Origin: an uncultured Bradyrhizobium sp.
GTDB lineage: Bacteria; Pseudomonadota; Alphaproteobacteria; Rhizobiales; Xanthobacteraceae
Assembly (NCBI RefSeq): GCF_936928535.1
Contig: NZ_CAKZHY010000060.1
Span: forward strand, 1-64,000
Length of the DNA: 64,000 nt
Reading direction: 5' to 3'
Under the pieces are notes generated by a model. The model was not told the origin of the DNA. It did no database searches and worked only from the letters and a program-made list of their open reading frames with translations. Numbering within the stretch: the first letter of the stretch is position 1; every line of letters begins with the position of its first letter. Positions 18,154 to 27,707 of this stretch are shown piece after piece. The translations under genes were made by a program, and so were the position numbers.

Positions 18154-19143
18154 GTGACGTCAGATCGACTGCAACAATTTCGCGATCGTCTCAGCCTGCC
18201 CCTGATCGCAGCTCCCATGTTCCTGGTGTCGGGCGTCGAGCTCATGGTTGCAGCCTGCCGGAGCGGCGTGATCGGCAGCTTCCCCACCGTGAATTGCCGC
18301 GGCCCGGAACAGCTCGATGGATGGCTCACCGAGATCGCAACGCGGCTGCGCGATCATGAAGATCAAACCGGCCGCAAGGCCGCGCCGCTTTGTCCGAACC
18401 TGATCGTGCATCACTCCAATGCGCGGCTGGAGCAGGATCTCGCCGTGCTGCTCAGGCACAAGCCGGAGATCGTCATCACCTCGGTCGGCTCGCCGGCACA
18501 AGTGCTGAAGCCGCTGCATGATGCCGGCAGCCTGGTTTTGGCGGACGTCGCCTCGATCCGCCACGCCGAGCGCGCGGCAGCAGCAGGCGCCGATGGGCTG
18601 GTGCTGCTGACGGCGGGGGCGGGCGGACAAACCGGCTGGCTCAATCCGTTCGCCTTCGTCCGCGCGGTGCGTGCGTTCTACGACGGCATCATTGTGCTCG
18701 CCGGCGGCATCAGCGATGGCCGCGCGCTGCATGCGGCCGAAGTGCTCGGCTGCGATCTCGGCTACATGGGCACGAAATTCATCGCGACGCGCGAGAGCAT
18801 GGCGGACGAGCGCCACAAGCAGATGCTGGTCGAGAGCAGCGCCGACGACATCCTGCTCACCACCGCGTTCACGGGCTTGCAGACCAGCATGCTGAAGCCG
18901 TCAATCGTCGCCGCCGGGCTCGACCCCAATGATCTGCCGGCGCGCGGCGCGATCGACATCGGCAAGGACATCGATGTCGGTGCGCGGGAGAACCGCCCCG
19001 AACGCTGGCGCGATATCTGGAGCGGCGGGCACTCGACGTCGGGCGTCACCGGCGTGATGGCGGTCGATGACCTCATTGCTCGGACGGTCGCGGAGTACCG
19101 CGAGGCGGGTGGCAGTAGCGTTTTGCAGCCCCAGCACGGTTAA
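18154..19143 (+). CDS. nitronate monooxygenase family protein (NPD-like, Gln variant)
   Basis: A 329-residue paralog of the gene at 14305, sharing AAPMFLVSGVELMVAA, GVIGSFPTVN, the FMN-binding VLAGGISDGRALHAAEVLG and GTKFIATRES. The loop that carries the catalytic His in nitronate monooxygenases reads GAGGQTGW here, with Gln in place of His, so catalysis may differ. The GTG at 18154 follows GGGAGG (18143-18148); an ATG at 18150 is in another frame. It is transcribed divergently from the acyl-CoA synthetase. Confidence 0.85.
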   Translation: MTSDRLQQFRDRLSLPLIAAPMFLVSGVELMVAACRSGVIGSFPTVNCRGPEQLDGWLTEIATRLRDHEDQTGRKAAPLCPNLIVHHSNARLEQDLAVLLRHKPEIVITSVGSPAQVLKPLHDAGSLVLADVASIRHAERAAAAGADGLVLLTAGAGGQTGWLNPFAFVRAVRAFYDGIIVLAGGISDGRALHAAEVLGCDLGYMGTKFIATRESMADERHKQMLVESSADDILLTTAFTGLQTSMLKPSIVAAGLDPNDLPARGAIDIGKDIDVGARENRPERWRDIWSGGHSTSGVTGVMAVDDLIARTVAEYREAGGSSVLQPQHG

Positions 19144-19239
19144 TCCCGCATGGCTCCTCAAGCCCGCATTTAACGGCAGATTAACCATCGCCCGCCAACA
19201 ATCCCTCACGGCCGCCAATCAGGACGAGAGGGACAGGCA

Positions 19240-19488
19240 ATGGATTTCGATTATCTCAACAGCAAGACAGCGGCCTCACTGGACGAGATCCGCGTCCGCG
19301 TCGCCCATGCGCTGGCTCGTCACCCGCTCTGCCGCAATGTCCGCTTCGACATCGTCAAGGTCCCACGCACCCGTCGGGGCGGAAACTGGACGGTGACGCT
19401 GCAATCGGTCGAACCGCGGGCGGTATGGGAAGCCTCCGAGATCGTCGCCGACATTCAGGACGCCTACGATCTGGCCTTAGCGGCCTGA
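19240..19488 (+). CDS. conserved small protein of unknown function
   Basis: An 82-residue soluble protein (MDFDYLNSKTAASLDEIRVR) with no signal peptide or membrane segment. The composition is normal for a folded alpha/beta domain. The ATG at 19240 is preceded by GAGAGGGA. I do not recognise the family. It stands alone between two plus-strand genes. Confidence 0.75.
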   Translation: MDFDYLNSKTAASLDEIRVRVAHALARHPLCRNVRFDIVKVPRTRRGGNWTVTLQSVEPRAVWEASEIVADIQDAYDLALAA

Positions 19489-19621
19489 TTTCGCAGCGCT
19501 TTTTGGCTTCGACGCCGCAAGCATGATGATTGTCGCCTGAAAGGCACACTCAAGCCTTAATTCGTGCCCTTTTGCCCGGCATCTCTAACAACATCGTGAA
19601 GCGGTCCTTCCGGAGAGACGT

Positions 19622-20332
19622 TTGTCCAGAGCCATCACCATCACCGTGCTGACCTGTATCCTCGTCCTCGGTGCCGCCACCACCGCCATTCTCGGCCGCG
19701 ACAGCGTGCCCAGTGCCAGTGCCGAGATGATCACCCAGGCCCTGCCCAAGCCGCTCGCCGCCAACCGCGCCGCCAAGGCCGACCGGCTGGTTCCGACCCT
19801 GGCGCTGGCCTCGGCCGCAATCGATCCGGTTCAGGTTCCCGCCGACAGGCTGTCGCAGGCGCCTGTGCTCACCGAGCCGCTCCGCCAGGCATTTGCCGCC
19901 GCCACGCCGTCCGATTTCCCGATGCCGAAGCCGAGCGTGAACGAGGCGCCTGCGCCTGCGGAGACGACCGCCGCGATCGAGCCTCCGCCGAAGCCGAAGC
20001 CGGTTGCGAAGCCACAGCCGCAAAAGACCTATTCTCTGCTCTCGGACGTGCAGATCGCCGGCATCCGGGATCGGCTGAAACTGTCGTCGTCGCAGGAATA
20101 TTACTGGCCCTCGGTCGAGAGCGCGTTGCGCAACGTCGTCAAGAAGATCTCGGCGAACAAGCTCTCCAATCCCAACGGGCCGAACGTGCAGATCGATCCG
20201 AATTGCGATGAGGTCCAGCAGCTGAAGTCGGCCGCGATGCCGCTGCTGTTCCAGCTGCGTGACGATCAGAAGGAAGAAGTGCGCAAGCTCGCCCGCATCA
20301 TCGGGCTCGAGCAGGTCGCGCGACAGATCTGA
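19622..20332 (+). CDS. membrane-anchored or secreted protein of unknown function
   Basis: A 236-residue protein with an N-terminal hydrophobic segment (ITITVLTCILVLGAATTAIL), a disordered Pro/Ala/Lys-rich middle (about 35-135) and a folded C-terminal domain (about 140-236; LLSDVQIAGIRDRLKLSSSQEYYWPSVE is its start, split here by eye). The C-terminal part looks like the short helical Spy/heavy-metal-sensor-like domains that end many rhizobial periplasmic proteins, but this is weak. The start is TTG at 19622, with GGAG upstream. Confidence 0.7.
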   Translation: MSRAITITVLTCILVLGAATTAILGRDSVPSASAEMITQALPKPLAANRAAKADRLVPTLALASAAIDPVQVPADRLSQAPVLTEPLRQAFAAATPSDFPMPKPSVNEAPAPAETTAAIEPPPKPKPVAKPQPQKTYSLLSDVQIAGIRDRLKLSSSQEYYWPSVESALRNVVKKISANKLSNPNGPNVQIDPNCDEVQQLKSAAMPLLFQLRDDQKEEVRKLARIIGLEQVARQI

Positions 20333-20414
20333 TCGTTCCCTTCAGGGAACAGCTTCCGATCAGGAACATCCGGCAATCCCAATGCGTTGCTCGCTCCAAA
20401 CAGGGAGTGAGCCA

Positions 20415-21080
20415 ATGCGCGCCGCGACAGCTTATTTCGTTGGTGCCGGATCGATCGTTGCCGCCATTGCTATTGGTCTCGGCGGCGGCATTGTTGCCGG
20501 CAACATCATGAATCCAATCGCGCCCAAGCATGGGCCTGACACCAGCAAGGTGGCGCAGCGCGCGGAAAGCAACACTGCGTCGGAGCGCGTGCAATATCTC
20601 ACGGGCTCGCAGGCGTTCGGAGCGATCGTCGCGTCGCCGGCTCAGGCGCAGGGCGAAGCCAAGCCGGACGCGAAGCCCGATGCGGCGATCGCTGAGGCCA
20701 AAGTAGAACCGCCGGCGCCGCCGCCCGCGCAGACCGCTTCCGTCGAACCGCCCAAGCCGGCGCCGTCGCCTCTGCCAGCGACGAAGCCCATCGAGCAGCA
20801 GGCTTCGACAGAGCCGGCATCCTCCCCCGAGAATGCCTATGCCAAGGCCAGGGATTCCGACATCAAGCGCGCCACATCCGAGCGTCGTCGGGCGGAACGG
20901 CACGAACGCTGGGCCGAGCGTCATCGCTATGAACAACGCGATGCGCGCGGCGCGCGCGACCAGACCAATTGGGATGATGTCGCGCGGAGCGTCCGCGAGG
21001 ATTCCGACGCGCGCGATTTTGCCGGTCGGCCGCGCGGTGGCGTCCCGCAGATCCGGCTGTTCGGCGACGATGACGATTAG
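20415..21080 (+). CDS. membrane-anchored Pro/Ala-rich protein of unknown function
   Basis: A 221-residue protein with one N-terminal membrane segment (YFVGAGSIVAAIAIGLGGGI), a long Pro/Ala/Lys-rich linker (about residues 75-145) and an Arg-rich charged tail ending in DDDD. The architecture suggests a periplasmic stalk. The ATG at 20415 has GGGAG upstream. It follows the 236-residue protein by 82 bp and shares its overall design, so the two may act together. Confidence 0.7.
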   Translation: MRAATAYFVGAGSIVAAIAIGLGGGIVAGNIMNPIAPKHGPDTSKVAQRAESNTASERVQYLTGSQAFGAIVASPAQAQGEAKPDAKPDAAIAEAKVEPPAPPPAQTASVEPPKPAPSPLPATKPIEQQASTEPASSPENAYAKARDSDIKRATSERRRAERHERWAERHRYEQRDARGARDQTNWDDVARSVREDSDARDFAGRPRGGVPQIRLFGDDDD

Positions 21081-21122
21081 CACTTGATGCCGCGCACGCG
21101 AATGTGAGCGGCATGCGATGCG

Positions 21123-21159
21123 TTCCTTCGGCAGGCCGCCTGCGCCAGGCGGACAGGAA
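21123..21159. terminator. candidate bidirectional hairpin terminator
   Basis: CCGCCTG (21136-21142) and CAGGCGG (21146-21152) form a perfect 7-bp stem with a 3-nt loop, inside a wider TTCCT/AGGAA pairing. It sits between the convergent genes ending at 21080 and 21166. There is no clear T tract, so the call is tentative. Confidence 0.4.
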
Positions 21160-21165
21160 GAAGTG

Positions 21166-21390
21166 TCAGCCGCCGTGCGACTCCACCACCTTGCGGCAGG
21201 TGTCTGAAAGCTTCGTCTTGTTCTCGCGCAGGCAGGCATTCATCTCCGGCGGCTTGCCGATGTGCTCGGCGCAGAACTTGCTGGCATCGCCGCGGCAGGC
21301 CATCTGCTCCTGCGGCGTGGGGCCGGATTGCGCCATGGTCGGCAGGACCGTGGCGGCGAGCAGCAGCGCGGCAAGAATTGAAGTCTTCAT
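21166..21390 (-). CDS. small periplasmic cysteine-rich protein
   Basis: A 74-residue protein with a signal peptide (KTSILAALLLAATVLPTMAQ, cleaved near residue 21). The mature part has four cysteines spaced as in cysteine-rich/GLG1-like repeats: MACRGDASKFC and ACLRENKTKLSDTC. Such proteins are common secreted proteins in Bradyrhizobium with no known function. A GAGGTG just upstream supports the ATG at 21390. It is divergent from the gene at 21626. Confidence 0.8.
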   Translation of the reverse strand: MKTSILAALLLAATVLPTMAQSGPTPQEQMACRGDASKFCAEHIGKPPEMNACLRENKTKLSDTCRKVVESHGG

Positions 21391-21625
21391 AAAGCACCTC
21401 TTTGCAATTGTAGTAGTCCCGCTGGGGATCTAGCGCGGCGGACCATCTCGCGGAGATCCATGGCCGGTCCATGCCATGTTCATGGCATCGGCTCCGCAGG
21501 CTTACCTGCCGCACCCCCATCTTCATGGCATGTCTTGGCGGGCGGTCTTTTGCCATTGAAGCTGCACGTCGGCCGCGAGATCAGGTGATTGCACCAGGGC
21601 GCCGAACGGGAAGCAGGAGAGCAAG

Positions 21626-21916
21626 ATGTCGAAAAGAGTGGGAGCGCTGAGCGCCGGGCTGACGATGATGTTGCTGGTGGGTGCGGCGATGATCTCGCTG
21701 GGCACGACCCCGGCGCAAGCAGTTGTCTTTTGCAAGACGGTCGGCGTGCCCAAGGGCTGCGTGGTGCGGCCCGATGCGGCCGTGGTGGTTGCACCGGCAG
21801 CGCCGGTCGCCGCGGCGGTCGTGGCGACGCCCGGCGTGGGCGCGCCCGGGGTCGGTGTCCGTGCCGGCACCCCGATGAATCGTGGCGGCCCCGTCAATCG
21901 CGTTGGCGTACGCTGA
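21626..21916 (+). CDS. small secreted Ala/Val/Gly-rich protein of unknown function
   Basis: A 96-residue protein with a signal peptide ending in TTPAQA (about residue 32), two cysteines just after it (VVFCKTVGVPKGCVVR) and a low-complexity Ala/Val/Pro/Gly tail. Part of the tail consists of loose GVGAPGVGV-like repeats. The ATG follows GCAGGAGAGC. Many Bradyrhizobium genomes carry such secreted peptides; no function is known. Confidence 0.75.
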   Translation: MSKRVGALSAGLTMMLLVGAAMISLGTTPAQAVVFCKTVGVPKGCVVRPDAAVVVAPAAPVAAAVVATPGVGAPGVGVRAGTPMNRGGPVNRVGVR

Positions 21917-22030
21917 GCAACGTCTCTTTCGGGCGACGAAGCTGTGCGGACGAACCCCCCGTGCTCCGCAGGCCATGATCCCGCCCGTTCCCTCTCTCCG
22001 AGCGTCCCATGCGCAAGGAGAGAGGGCTTT

Positions 22031-23950
22031 TCAGCCGCCGGCCGCATCATTGTCGGGAAAGGTCTGCGGCAATTGCAGACGTACAATTGTGCCCGATCCA
22101 TCCGAGCTCAGGTCGAGCACCGCGCCGCAACGCCTGGCGCGGCTTCTCATGTTGTACACGCCGCGCGCGGTCTGGCTCGCGCCCGCAGCTGCGCCGTCCT
22201 CACCAAGCGCAAAGCCGCGACCATCGTCCGCGACGCTGATCACGCCGTATGGCCCATGGCTGTCGTTGCGCGTCTCGACCGTGACGGTGATCTGGCGTGC
22301 GGCCGCGTGCTTGACCGCGTTGGTCACGGCCTCGTCCAGGATGCGCACGATCTGGATGACATGCCAGGGCCGCAGTTCGGGGTGCAGCGGCAGGCCCAGC
22401 GGCGTTGCCACGCGCCAATGAAGCACGATCTCATGCGGCCGCAATTGCATTGCCGCGCGCTCGCGCCATGAGCCGAGCGCGAGCATGAGATCGCCGCCGA
22501 TGTCATCCATGGAATCAATGACCAGGCGCAGATCCTTCAGCGCGGCGCGCGCTGCGTCGGTGATGGTCGCGCCCTCGTGCCCGCGCTCGGAGAGCGCGAC
22601 GATGCTGATGAGCTGGCCGCCGAGACCGTCGTGCAAGTCGCGCATCAGCCGGGTGCGCTCGTTGGCCAGCGCTGCCGCCCGGGCGCGCGCTTCCTCGCGG
22701 GCAAAGCTTGCTTTCAGTCGTTCCTCGGCCTCGCGCACGCGCGCGACGAGCTGGCCGGCAAAGCTGTCGACCTGGTTCAGCGCACGGGCGAAGCGCCAGG
22801 TCAGCCCGGCGCCGATCGCGATCAGCAGCGCCGAATAGGACAGCCGCGAAACGAAGGTGCGTTCGTTCGGCATGATCTCGAACACCGACAGCATGTCATG
22901 AGCCCAGCAGGTCAGCACGATGGTCGCCGCAGAGCCGAGCGCGAAGCTGACGACGTCCTGTCGTCGGAACACGGCGTAGCCTGCAATGCCCGCCATCAGA
23001 AGCAGACAGAATCCGACCGTGGGGATGCCCAGAAGCATGAAGAGAATGCGCGGCAGTGGCGGACCCGCGATGAGACCGCCTGCGATCACGATGAGGCCGG
23101 GCACGAACAGCAGCACGCCATAGCGCGGCCAGCGCCAGCCGAGGAACAGTACGGCTGACGCGACGATCAGTGCGCTCTCAATCGGCGCGGAGGAAAGCAG
23201 CACTCCGGTCAGTCTGGACGAGGCGGCCGGCGGCACCGGCGGCGTGAGGAAGGCCTGCACGACACCGAGCACCATCGCCACGGCGAGCACGCCATAGACA
23301 GGTTCGTGTCGCCGCATCAGCCACATGATGGCGAGGATGACGGCGAGGATCGACTGCCAGGCGGAAAATACCACGGGCAGCGTGACGAACAGCAGCGTGC
23401 GGGTCTCGTAGGCCGGGCGCAAGGCGGCGTCGGGGCCGACATAGACGGTGTCGAGGAAGCCGCGCAGCGGACCCCACACGAACAGCCGCACGGAAATGTC
23501 GTTGCTGCCCTCGCGCAGCAGCGAGGCCGGGATCATCGCGATCTCGGGCGTGTTGCGGTCGGGCCGGTTGGCCGTGGGATCGCGCCGGGAGTCCAGGATC
23601 GTGACGCCGTTGATCGCGACCTCCACGCCGTTGCTGAAGCGCGGCAGGAAGACCGACCAGGTCGTGTTGGTGGCATCGGCCTTGAACACGAATTGGCCTG
23701 AATAGAGCGGTGGATCGGCGAGCGAATAACGTGAGGCGGTGAATTGAGGCAGCGTCACGGGGCGCGTCGTGCCGGCTTCGCGCAGTGAGAACTCGCTCAC
23801 GGCAAAATTATCGGGGTCACGCGGCTCCAGCAGATCCAGCCCGAGAATGACAGCGATCACGATCAGGATCTGGAGCAGCAGATACGGCACGATGCGCGCC
23901 AGCCGCAGCCTGTGCCTGACAATCACAGCCTTCGCAGCTACCTCGCTCAC
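22031..23950 (-). CDS. sensor histidine kinase (7TM-type, NarX/LytS-like, HisKA_3)
   Basis: A 639-residue membrane kinase. One N-terminal membrane segment (about 18-40) precedes a periplasmic beta-rich domain (about 45-190; VFLPRFSNGVEVAINGV is typical of 7TMR-DISM extracellular domains), then about seven membrane helices (195-395). The phosphoacceptor is His440 in RDLHDGLGGQLIS (HisKA_3), followed by a HATPase domain with DEAVTNAVKHA (N box) and VADDGRGFAL (G1). Its start overlaps the response regulator gene by 4 bp, so the two form a cognate pair. The signal is unknown. Confidence 0.92.
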   Translation of the reverse strand: MSEVAAKAVIVRHRLRLARIVPYLLLQILIVIAVILGLDLLEPRDPDNFAVSEFSLREAGTTRPVTLPQFTASRYSLADPPLYSGQFVFKADATNTTWSVFLPRFSNGVEVAINGVTILDSRRDPTANRPDRNTPEIAMIPASLLREGSNDISVRLFVWGPLRGFLDTVYVGPDAALRPAYETRTLLFVTLPVVFSAWQSILAVILAIMWLMRRHEPVYGVLAVAMVLGVVQAFLTPPVPPAASSRLTGVLLSSAPIESALIVASAVLFLGWRWPRYGVLLFVPGLIVIAGGLIAGPPLPRILFMLLGIPTVGFCLLLMAGIAGYAVFRRQDVVSFALGSAATIVLTCWAHDMLSVFEIMPNERTFVSRLSYSALLIAIGAGLTWRFARALNQVDSFAGQLVARVREAEERLKASFAREEARARAAALANERTRLMRDLHDGLGGQLISIVALSERGHEGATITDAARAALKDLRLVIDSMDDIGGDLMLALGSWRERAAMQLRPHEIVLHWRVATPLGLPLHPELRPWHVIQIVRILDEAVTNAVKHAAARQITVTVETRNDSHGPYGVISVADDGRGFALGEDGAAAGASQTARGVYNMRSRARRCGAVLDLSSDGSGTIVRLQLPQTFPDNDAAGG

Positions 23951-24624
23951 AGCTTGATCAGGCCCTGCTGCACCGCCTCGAAGACCGCTTCGCTGCGCGT
24001 GTGCACTTCGAGCTTGCGATAGATGTTCTTGATGTGGCCGGGCACGGTCTGCCGGGATAGGCCGAGGTGGCTCGCGATCTCGGCATAGCTGAATCCCTTG
24101 GCGATGCCCCAGAGGATGTCGATCTCGCGCGGCGTCAGCTTCGCGGTGTTGAGCGCTGGCCCCGGCGGTGGTTCGGCCGAATTCTGTGTTCGCCGCACGA
24201 TGAAGCGCGCGATCGAGGCCGAGATCGGCGAATGTCCGGCGACCAGATCGCGCACGGTGGTGGCGATGTCGGTCGGGAAGGCGTCCTTGAGCAGATAGCC
24301 GGTGGCGCCGACGGTGATCGCGGAGATCACGCTTTCCTCGTCGCCCAGCGCCGAGATCACCATGATCTCGGTGTTGGGAAAGCGCCGCCTGACTTCGCGG
24401 ATCAGCTCGACGCCATGGCCGTCGGGCAGCCGGAGATCGGTCAGCAGCACGCGCGGCGCGCCACCTTCGAGCGCGCTGCGGGCCTCGCCGAGCGTGCCGG
24501 CCGTGCGCACCTCGTAACCAGCCTTCGCCAGCGCATCCTGAAGGCGCCAGCAGGTTGGTGCGTCGTCTTCGACGAGGAGGATGGTGATGGCCTCACCGGT
24601 CTCGCCCTGGTCCGTCATGATCAT
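23947..24624 (-). CDS. NarL/LuxR-type response regulator
   Basis: A 225-residue regulator with an N-terminal receiver domain (acidic pocket LLVEDD at residues 16-21, phosphoacceptor Asp63 in LTDLRLPDGHG, Lys in YLLKDAF) and a C-terminal LuxR HTH (LTPREIDILWGIAKGFSYAE, residues about 158-215). It forms a two-gene operon with the histidine kinase at 22031. An ATG at 24618 (MTDQ) is an alternative start. Confidence 0.92.
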   Translation of the reverse strand: MIMTDQGETGEAITILLVEDDAPTCWRLQDALAKAGYEVRTAGTLGEARSALEGGAPRVLLTDLRLPDGHGVELIREVRRRFPNTEIMVISALGDEESVISAITVGATGYLLKDAFPTDIATTVRDLVAGHSPISASIARFIVRRTQNSAEPPPGPALNTAKLTPREIDILWGIAKGFSYAEIASHLGLSRQTVPGHIKNIYRKLEVHTRSEAVFEAVQQGLIKL

Positions 24625-24744
24625 GGTCCCGCACCGCGTGTCCCCCGCGGCGTGAGCGGCCAGTCTAGCCGCGGCAACACGCGCGCGACACCCATAATCA
24701 TGGGGGCGAGGGCAATGGCGCCGACCTTTTCCGCGCGCGCGGCG

Positions 24745-27453
24745 TTACTTGCTCGCCAGTGGCGAGGCCGTCTTCGCCGCGGGCAGGGGGGCGGGCATGC
24801 GCTGCACCGAGATTTTCGCCGTGCCCGTGTTGTTGTGATAAAATAGATCTGATGGGCCCTGGATCACCATGAGCCACGACGGCACCATCGATTGCGGCAA
24901 GAGCTGCGGAAAGATCTGCACCGCATCGTTGACGTAGAAGAACAGCTCGCCGGAGTCAGGGGCGACGAACTCGGCGACGATGTGGTCGGTCAGCTCTTCC
25001 TTCCGCCAGACCTGCTCTGCATCCGCGAGCATGTCCTGCGGAATCGGCTCGAAGCTACCGAGCGTTTTCAGCCCGTCCTTGAACCGGTCGATGTCATCGA
25101 GGCTAACAGGATATTGACCCTGTCCTTCAACATCGTCTTCCGCAGGGAGCGTGGGCTTGATCCGCCGCGGCAATGCGTCAGCCGGGATCACGTTGATCGC
25201 CTGCAAGGGAAGCTCATTCACGCCTTTCGTCCCGATGCGAACCACGGGCTGGAACCAGTTTGCGGCGTACAGACGCAGTTCCGGCAAGCCCATGTAATGA
25301 CGCAGCCCGTGGGTCCGGAAGCCGTTCGCTCCGCTCAGGGTGGTGCGGTCGAACCAGGGCTCTTTGACATCGATGAAGACGCGATATTTGCGGCCTTTCT
25401 CGACGGCGAGCCCGCTCCACCAGCAGAACGTCCTGGTATCGAACAGTGCGGCTGCATCGGTCGGGTCGTCACGCACCGGCGTGCCGATCTCAGGTGATCC
25501 GGCGGCATCGTTCCCTGTGGTGCAGACCTCCCCGAGCGCGACGCGTCCGGTGAACAGGCTGTTCGACGCGATCAGCGCGGCCGAGCCGAAGATCGCGAGC
25601 AGGAAGATCGCCGGCACGAGGCCCTTGGTGATGACGAGGCCTGCCGGTCCGGCATTGGTCCGCATCCAATGGGCGAACTTCAACAGCGGGCCCGGCTCGT
25701 CGATGTGGCTCAGGCTCGCCTTGCGGCGCGGCGTATTCCAGGCGAGGCGCGCGCGTTCCTGGATGGTGTCACGCAGCGTCGAATTCTTGTTCCAGATCCA
25801 CCAGGTCAGGGCCAGAACGATCGAGGTCAGGAAGGGATAATAGGTCGCAATGTGGAGCCATGGTTCCGCATAGGAAGGCAGCACGTTCCTGATGAGATCG
25901 GCAAACGGGGCCACTACGGCGCCCAACACCCAGTCGATGTTGGAGATGATGGAGATCCCTTGTCGGCCCACCGGACCCTTGGACCATTGCACCAGCTCAT
26001 ACGCGATCAAGGGCCAGGCTACGATGATGCCGACCATGAACAGCAGTGCGAAATAGGCGACGCGGCGCCACCATACTGTATCGCGCGCGAGCGAGGCCAT
26101 CTCGGCGTCGGGCATGCTCATCGCGGTGAACGCCTCGGCTTCCTTCTGCCGTCGCGATCCCCTGGCCTTGGTCAGATAGGCGCCCTTCATCGCCTCGCGC
26201 GTCCCCTCGTCGGTGAGGTCGAGCTTGGTGCCATCAGGCATCAGCACCCTTGCGTCGGCGGGCAGCATGATCGGCGCATAGTCGTCGCAGCCGTGCAGCA
26301 TGCGCTCGACCACGGCGAAATGCACCACAGGCGTGCCGCCATTGGCCTTGCCGGCCAGCACCGGACGCGGGCCGTAGCGATACAGCACCGCCGCGCCACT
26401 GCGGGAATCATGCATCGGCCCGATTGCCGATTGATAGTCCTTGAAGTGCTCGACGGTGCCTTTCTGGAAGCGGAGCCTGTTGCCGAGCTGGTCGGCCATC
26501 CAGACCAGCGGCACGAAGGATAGTGTGCAGTCCGGATAGCCGCCGCCGATGTCGGAGTGAACGCCGACGAACCATACTTCGTTGACGGTCTGGTCGGCCG
26601 CGAGATTGCTCTGGTCGATCCGCAGCGGATGGAAGGTGGTGCGCTCGTCGTCGAGCGCAAGCGCGTGACAGATGTGCTTTGCCTTGTGAGAGGGACGGTG
26701 GTTGCGGAACGAAATCGGCCAGATCGCCCAGTCGATCGCAACGCGCAATTCCTCGATCGGGACGCCGAAGGCTTCGACCGTGTCGAACAGTCCGAGGAAC
26801 TCGATATTGACGTTCTTGCGCCCGTTCATCGCCGCGCGGACGGCGGTGTAGGAGCGGTGTCCGAAGATCCAATGATAGAAGTAGAGCACGATGTCCCGGA
26901 TCAGGCGTGTGATCCAGATCGTCGGCAGGCTTCGCTTCCACGGCACGGTCTCGCGGCGGTATTCGCGCCACGCGGACATGGTATTGCGCTCCATCTCGGC
27001 ATGCGAGACCGGCTCATCCCCGATCACGGCGGGCACCAGACCCTGGCTTGCGATCAGCGCCGCCAGCGTGCGCGCGGTGAAGGCACCGCGGCTGAAGCCG
27101 AAGATGTAGATCTCGTCGCCCGGACGCCAGTTCCAGCACAGGAAGCGATAGAGTTTGCGAACGTTGGCCGGCACGCCGATGCCGGTGGCGCCATCGAGCG
27201 CGGCGAGTGGGGCCCAGCCGGCGGTGCCGACGCCCTTGATATAGTAGGCGATCTGGTCGGGCTGGGTGTGGTCGAGCGCCTCGTAGAGACGCCAGACGCT
27301 GGATTCCTGGGTCGTGAAGGCGTTGCCGGTGCCGTCGGCGAACAGCACCAGCTTGCGCGGCACCCGCGCGCCGGGTGCGGTCGCATTCGGATCGGCATGC
27401 GGATGGTCCGGTGCTACAGGACTGCCGTGCAGCGTTCCGTCATGGTGGGTCAT
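24745..27453 (-). CDS. DUF2235 alpha/beta-hydrolase with C-terminal membrane segments
   Basis: A 902-residue protein. Residues about 34-380 form a DUF2235 domain, an alpha/beta-hydrolase family that includes type VI secretion phospholipase effectors. The family starts are visible in KLVLFADGTGN (residues 34-44), and the nucleophile is Ser121 in the elbow FGFSRGAFTAR. Asp/His-rich segments follow (GVHSDIGGGYPDC). The second half contains at least three hydrophobic segments (around 460-485, 550-570 and 615-640) and a C-terminal soluble domain of about 250 residues. No type VI secretion genes are near, so it is more likely a membrane-bound lipase-like enzyme. The substrate is unknown. Confidence 0.85.
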   Translation of the reverse strand: MTHHDGTLHGSPVAPDHPHADPNATAPGARVPRKLVLFADGTGNAFTTQESSVWRLYEALDHTQPDQIAYYIKGVGTAGWAPLAALDGATGIGVPANVRKLYRFLCWNWRPGDEIYIFGFSRGAFTARTLAALIASQGLVPAVIGDEPVSHAEMERNTMSAWREYRRETVPWKRSLPTIWITRLIRDIVLYFYHWIFGHRSYTAVRAAMNGRKNVNIEFLGLFDTVEAFGVPIEELRVAIDWAIWPISFRNHRPSHKAKHICHALALDDERTTFHPLRIDQSNLAADQTVNEVWFVGVHSDIGGGYPDCTLSFVPLVWMADQLGNRLRFQKGTVEHFKDYQSAIGPMHDSRSGAAVLYRYGPRPVLAGKANGGTPVVHFAVVERMLHGCDDYAPIMLPADARVLMPDGTKLDLTDEGTREAMKGAYLTKARGSRRQKEAEAFTAMSMPDAEMASLARDTVWWRRVAYFALLFMVGIIVAWPLIAYELVQWSKGPVGRQGISIISNIDWVLGAVVAPFADLIRNVLPSYAEPWLHIATYYPFLTSIVLALTWWIWNKNSTLRDTIQERARLAWNTPRRKASLSHIDEPGPLLKFAHWMRTNAGPAGLVITKGLVPAIFLLAIFGSAALIASNSLFTGRVALGEVCTTGNDAAGSPEIGTPVRDDPTDAAALFDTRTFCWWSGLAVEKGRKYRVFIDVKEPWFDRTTLSGANGFRTHGLRHYMGLPELRLYAANWFQPVVRIGTKGVNELPLQAINVIPADALPRRIKPTLPAEDDVEGQGQYPVSLDDIDRFKDGLKTLGSFEPIPQDMLADAEQVWRKEELTDHIVAEFVAPDSGELFFYVNDAVQIFPQLLPQSMVPSWLMVIQGPSDLFYHNNTGTAKISVQRMPAPLPAAKTASPLASK

Positions 27454-27707
27454 GGGCCCCTCCGAAATTCTGTCGGGGATGCTTCAAGCCCGGCTGGGGT
27501 GGCATCCCCTGAAGGCGATCGATAGATGCACTATGAAAGAATGGATGTATTCTGCCTGCGAGCGCGCTGAGGTAGCAACAAGAATGATGGCGTCTTACTG
27601 GGGTCGTCTATGAAATAGGCCACAGTCGGCGAAAGAAATGGCCTGGGGCGTTTCTCCCATTCGCGAAGCGCCCGGCTTAACCACGCGCCGGGCAGGTGAG
27701 CGCGCGC

